A DNA stretch of 64,000 nucleotides from NCBI RefSeq assembly GCF_014647055.1, contig NZ_BMOL01000002.1, forward strand, positions 186,001 through 250,000, in the 5' to 3' direction. The notes under the pieces were generated by a model. That model made no database searches and had not been told where the DNA came from. It worked only from the letters and a program-made list of their open reading frames with translations. Position 1 is the stretch's first letter; each line of letters opens with the position of its first letter. Below, piece after piece: positions 60,836-64,000 of this stretch. The translations under genes were made by a program, and so were the position numbers. The stretch comes from Deinococcus aerolatus (GTDB taxonomy: Bacteria > Deinococcota > Deinococci > Deinococcales > Deinococcaceae).

Positions 60836-61549
60836 ATGACGCTCGACCACGCCCTGACCGCTTCATCTCCCCCGGCCCGCCGGGGTCTCCTGATCGTGAT
60901 TACCGGCGCGTCCGGCGTCGGCAAGGGCACACTGCGCGAACGCTGGCTGGCCGGCCAGGACGTGTTCTACAGCACGTCCTGGACCACCCGTGAGGCCCGC
61001 CCCGGCGAACGGCACGGCGTGGATTACGTGTTCGTGCCGCCGGAAGTGTTCGAGAGTAAGGCCCGGGCTGGCGGCTTTCTGGAGCACGCCGCCTTCGTGG
61101 GCAACCGCTACGGCACGCCCATCGAACCCATCGAGGCCGCGCTGGCCCGCGGGCAGGACGTGGTGCTGGAGATTGAGGTGGAGGGGGCCATGCAGGTCAA
61201 GGCGCGCATGGGCGACGAGGCCGTGCTGGTCTTTATCATGCCGCCCAGCCTGACCGAATTGCGCCGCCGCCTGGAAGGCCGCGCCACCGAGACCCCCGAG
61301 CGCGTCGAGAAGAGGTTGCGCCGCGCCTGCGAGGAGATTCAGGAGGCCCACGCCTTCCGCTACGTGATCGTGAACGATGATCTGGACCGCGCCGTGGGCG
61401 AGTTGCTGGCCGTGCAGCGCGCTGAGCGCGCCGCGCAGGTGCCCGCCAGCGAATGGACCGAGCAGGACCGGGCGGCGGTGACGGCGGCGCAGGCGGTTCG
61501 CAGCGACAGCCTGGACGCGCAGGATCTGCAGCGCGTCGTGGATTCGTAG
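60836..61549 (+). CDS. gmk: guanylate kinase
   Basis: Phosphorylates GMP to GDP. The 237 residues have the P-loop [11 protein letters not shown] and the GMP-binding block [21 protein letters not shown], then [21 protein letters not shown] and a lid with [11 protein letters not shown]. The C-terminus is about 30 residues longer than in E. coli. The ATG at 60836 is eight bases after TATTGT. A macro-domain gene follows after ten bases. Confidence 0.95.
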   Translation: MTLDHALTASSPPARRGLLIVITGASGVGKGTLRERWLAGQDVFYSTSWTTREARPGERHGVDYVFVPPEVFESKARAGGFLEHAAFVGNRYGTPIEPIEAALARGQDVVLEIEVEGAMQVKARMGDEAVLVFIMPPSLTELRRRLEGRATETPERVEKRLRRACEEIQEAHAFRYVIVNDDLDRAVGELLAVQRAERAAQVPASEWTEQDRAAVTAAQAVRSDSLDAQDLQRVVDS

Positions 61550-61559
61550 GCGGAAAGGA

Positions 61560-62078
61560 GTGCCGCTTGCGCTGATCCAGGGCGACATCGCCGCGCAGAA
61601 CTGCGCCGCCGTCGTCACCGCCGCCAACAGGGAACTGGCCGGGGGCGGAGGGGTGGACGGCGTGATCCACCGCGCCGCCGGGCCTGAACTGCTGCGCGCC
61701 CTTCGCCGCATTGGCGGCACGCCCACCGGGACGGCCGTGATCACCCCGGCCTTCGGGCTGGAGGCCCAGGGCGTCCGGTACGTGATTCACGCCGTGGGGC
61801 CGGTGTGGCGCGGCGGCCACCACGGCGAGCCCGAATTGCTAGCCGGGGCGTACCGCCGCAGCCTGGACCTGGCGGTGGAGCACGGCTGCCCCAGCATTGC
61901 CTTTCCCTCCCTCAGCACGGGCGTTTACGGGTATCCCGGCGAGAAGGCCGCGCCGGTGGCCCTGGCGACCATCCTAGATGTTTTGGAGCGTTATCCCGCG
62001 CTGGAGGTGCGCGTCGTGCTGTATGACGTGGGCAGCCTGCAGGTCTTTCAGCGGGCGCTGACGCGGCTGCGGGGGTAA
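61560..62078 (+). CDS. macro domain protein
   Basis: A 172-residue single macro domain, expected to bind or hydrolyse ADP-ribose adducts. Motifs are [19 protein letters not shown] at the start, [35 protein letters not shown] and [12 protein letters not shown]. The catalytic-looking Asn and Asp of O-acetyl-ADP-ribose deacetylases are largely present. GTG at 61560 is directly behind AAAGGA, so the exact start is uncertain. It is in an operon with gmk, ten bases apart. Confidence 0.87.
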   Translation: MPLALIQGDIAAQNCAAVVTAANRELAGGGGVDGVIHRAAGPELLRALRRIGGTPTGTAVITPAFGLEAQGVRYVIHAVGPVWRGGHHGEPELLAGAYRRSLDLAVEHGCPSIAFPSLSTGVYGYPGEKAAPVALATILDVLERYPALEVRVVLYDVGSLQVFQRALTRLRG

Positions 62079-62161
62079 ATCGCGCCAGCGCCGGATCTCC
62101 TGCGGCGTCCGGCAGCCGCCTCAAAGTAGACGCTCATGCACGGCGCTTAGGATGCCCCCAT

Positions 62162-62974
62162 ATGTCCCCGCACCTGAAGCTGGCCCCCCTGATCTTCCCG
62201 CGCACCTCCGCGCGGACGCTGATGCTTGCTGTGGCCGCAAGCCTCGCCGCCGCGTCGCTGTCCGGCCCTTCTCTGGCCCAGACCGCCGCGCCCCGACCCG
62301 CCGCCGCCTCTGCCGCCACCACGCAGGCGGCCAGCGCCGTCGCCGTCGAGATCAGCGCCGCCGTCAGGGGCCAGATCATCAGTTGCCCGGCCAGCCTGAA
62401 GCTCAGCCCGCGTGCGGTCTGTCTGTACGTGCCCAGCGGCTCGGCGTCGCTGCGGCCCCTGATCGCCGGCAAGCTCAGCGGGCGCACGGCGGCAGGCTGG
62501 AAGACGACCGGCAAGACCAGCACGCTGCTGGTCAGCCAGAAGGCCGGCGGACCGCTGGGCGCCTTCGTGCTGCTCAGCGCCCTGAACGACAAGGAAAGCC
62601 TAGTGGTGGTGGACGCCGCGCAGGCCACGCCCACCGCCGCAAAGCCGGCCACCCCCGCCGGCGTGGTCAAGGGCCAGCCCTACGTGCTGGGACGCGATCT
62701 GGCAGGCGTGGTCAACGTGACCAGTCAGGGCGGCGGCAGCTACCGCCTGACCACCGAGGACGGCTCGGTGCTGGCCGTCACCGTGGGCCGCAAGGCCGCG
62801 CAGACCTCCAACGGCTCGGTGGAACTGCCGCTCGCGCCCGCCACCGACGGCACCAACCTGATTTTTCCCCTGGACGGTCTGCGCTCGCTGGGCTGCACCG
62901 TCACCCCGGCGGGCACCAACCTGACCGTGGCGTGCGGGTCCGACAGCGTCGGTCTCAGGCCCATCGTGTTCTAG
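62162..62974 (+). CDS. exported protein with amine-oxidase-like stalk domain
   Basis: A 270-residue exported protein. A signal peptide (about 1-40, ending SLAQTA) is followed by an Ala/Pro-rich linker. Two similar-looking beta domains come next (about 60-140 and 170-270). The second, with YRLTTEDGSVLAVTVG and PATDGTNLIFPLDGLRSLGC, resembles copper-amine-oxidase N-terminal-like domains that occur in many secreted proteins. No catalytic motif. The ATG follows TAGGAT by eight bases. A strong terminator lies downstream. Confidence 0.6.
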   Translation: MSPHLKLAPLIFPRTSARTLMLAVAASLAAASLSGPSLAQTAAPRPAAASAATTQAASAVAVEISAAVRGQIISCPASLKLSPRAVCLYVPSGSASLRPLIAGKLSGRTAAGWKTTGKTSTLLVSQKAGGPLGAFVLLSALNDKESLVVVDAAQATPTAAKPATPAGVVKGQPYVLGRDLAGVVNVTSQGGGSYRLTTEDGSVLAVTVGRKAAQTSNGSVELPLAPATDGTNLIFPLDGLRSLGCTVTPAGTNLTVACGSDSVGLRPIVF

Positions 62975-63002
62975 AGCACTTGGCGCCGGCCTCGCTGTGG
63001 CT

Positions 63003-63037
63003 GGCGGTGGCGGACGGGCCGTCCGCCACCGCCTTTT
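63003..63037 (+). terminator. intrinsic terminator
   Basis: A 13-bp perfect stem (63003-63015 with 63021-63033) and a five-base loop are followed by TTTT. It closes the exported-protein gene. Confidence 0.85.
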
Positions 63038-63201
63038 CGTGGTGCTCGAGCTGAATCGACCTGCCCGCAGCGTCTTCAGATGCTCTTAGGGTTCGGCTCA
63101 TTGCGATGCCGGGGGCAACCTCGAAGCCGCGAAGTGCGTAATCATAGCTGCAATCAACCGCCCACCACGGGCGGTGTTCACTTCCCAAGGAGGATTCACC
63201 C

Positions 63202-63885
<684 letters not shown>

Positions 63886-63909
63886 GCCCGTCGCCCCCAT
63901 TCAAGAGCC

Positions 63910-63955
63910 CCACACAACGCTCCCCTGCGAAACATAGCAGGGGAGCGTTGTGTGG
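63910..63955. terminator. perfect 19-bp hairpin after pspA
   Basis: Arms 63910-63928 and 63937-63955 pair perfectly around an eight-base loop, 25 bases after the pspA stop. No T-run follows. Confidence 0.7.
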
Positions 63956-63994
63956 CCGGCCCCACCGCGTGACCCTGCCGTAACACCAGCCCGC

Positions 63995-64000
63995 TAGACT
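63995..64000 (+). promoter_or_regulatory. -10 box at the window end
   Basis: The window ends with TAGACT. This sequence is used as a leaderless -10 elsewhere here, so a gene may start within ten bases after the window. Confidence 0.3.

Overview
The window is high-GC bacterial DNA that reads as a Deinococcus chromosome. The clues are a LysW/LysX-type lysine pathway, bacillithiol synthesis (BshA), a PdxS/PdxT PLP synthase, and the promoter style: many genes have a TANNNT -10 box ending only 5-9 nt before the start codon and no Shine-Dalgarno, as reported for leaderless mRNAs in Deinococcus. Most of the DNA is housekeeping. There is no prophage, insertion sequence, CRISPR array, rRNA or recognisable tRNA.

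Layout. 0-11.3 kb: malic enzyme, a thiolase/CoA-transferase pair, YbjN-like and RlpA-like proteins, an M24 peptidase, sucCD, a small exported protein and two tandem alpha/beta hydrolases. 11.4-16.2 kb (minus): a five-gene set that looks like murein-peptide recycling (HAD phosphatase, M19 dipeptidase, NlpC/P60 endopeptidase, dipeptide epimerase, Gfo/Idh/MocA oxidoreductase). 16.4-22.3 kb: an aminotransferase, a degenerate-looking metallophosphoesterase, Lnt, a tyrosine recombinase, a lipid-kinase-like protein and a lipoprotein. 22.4-25.5 kb: hisS and aspS. 25.6-30.4 kb (minus): rho with a short overlapping leader ORF, a LysM/M23 peptidase, a response regulator, pdxS and pdxT. 30.56-34.5 kb: an isoleucine T-box riboswitch in front of a small cupin gene and ileS.

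34.5-45.8 kb: degV, bshA behind a leaderless 15-codon ORF, a histidine phosphatase with a CrtA-like protein, a DUF899 protein, uvrC, an SDR, a PAP2 phosphatase, a LacI fragment, aspartokinase and a short CopD. 46-50 kb: gap, pgk, tpiA and a phospholipase-C-like protein. 50-54 kb (minus): pepF, then the lysine cluster (homoaconitase/isopropylmalate isomerase small subunit, a double zinc-ribbon protein, a LysW without cysteines, LysX). 54-58 kb: a metal-efflux module (P-type ATPase, glutaredoxin, SmtB/CadC-type regulator) with a good ArsR-type operator. 58-64 kb: an ABC exporter, a lipoprotein hydrolase, gmk plus a macro-domain protein, an exported protein and PspA.

The two signals I consider most novel are: (1) an intergenic repeat present at least six times, built as TTCACGA - 10 nt - TCGTGAA - 5 nt - TCACT, almost always at gene 3' ends and convergent junctions; and (2) a lysine carrier protein LysW that has lost all zinc-binding cysteines and sits beside a gene encoding two complete zinc ribbons. 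Starts were chosen from overlaps, Shine-Dalgarno sites and -10 boxes by eye; no search or alignment program was run.
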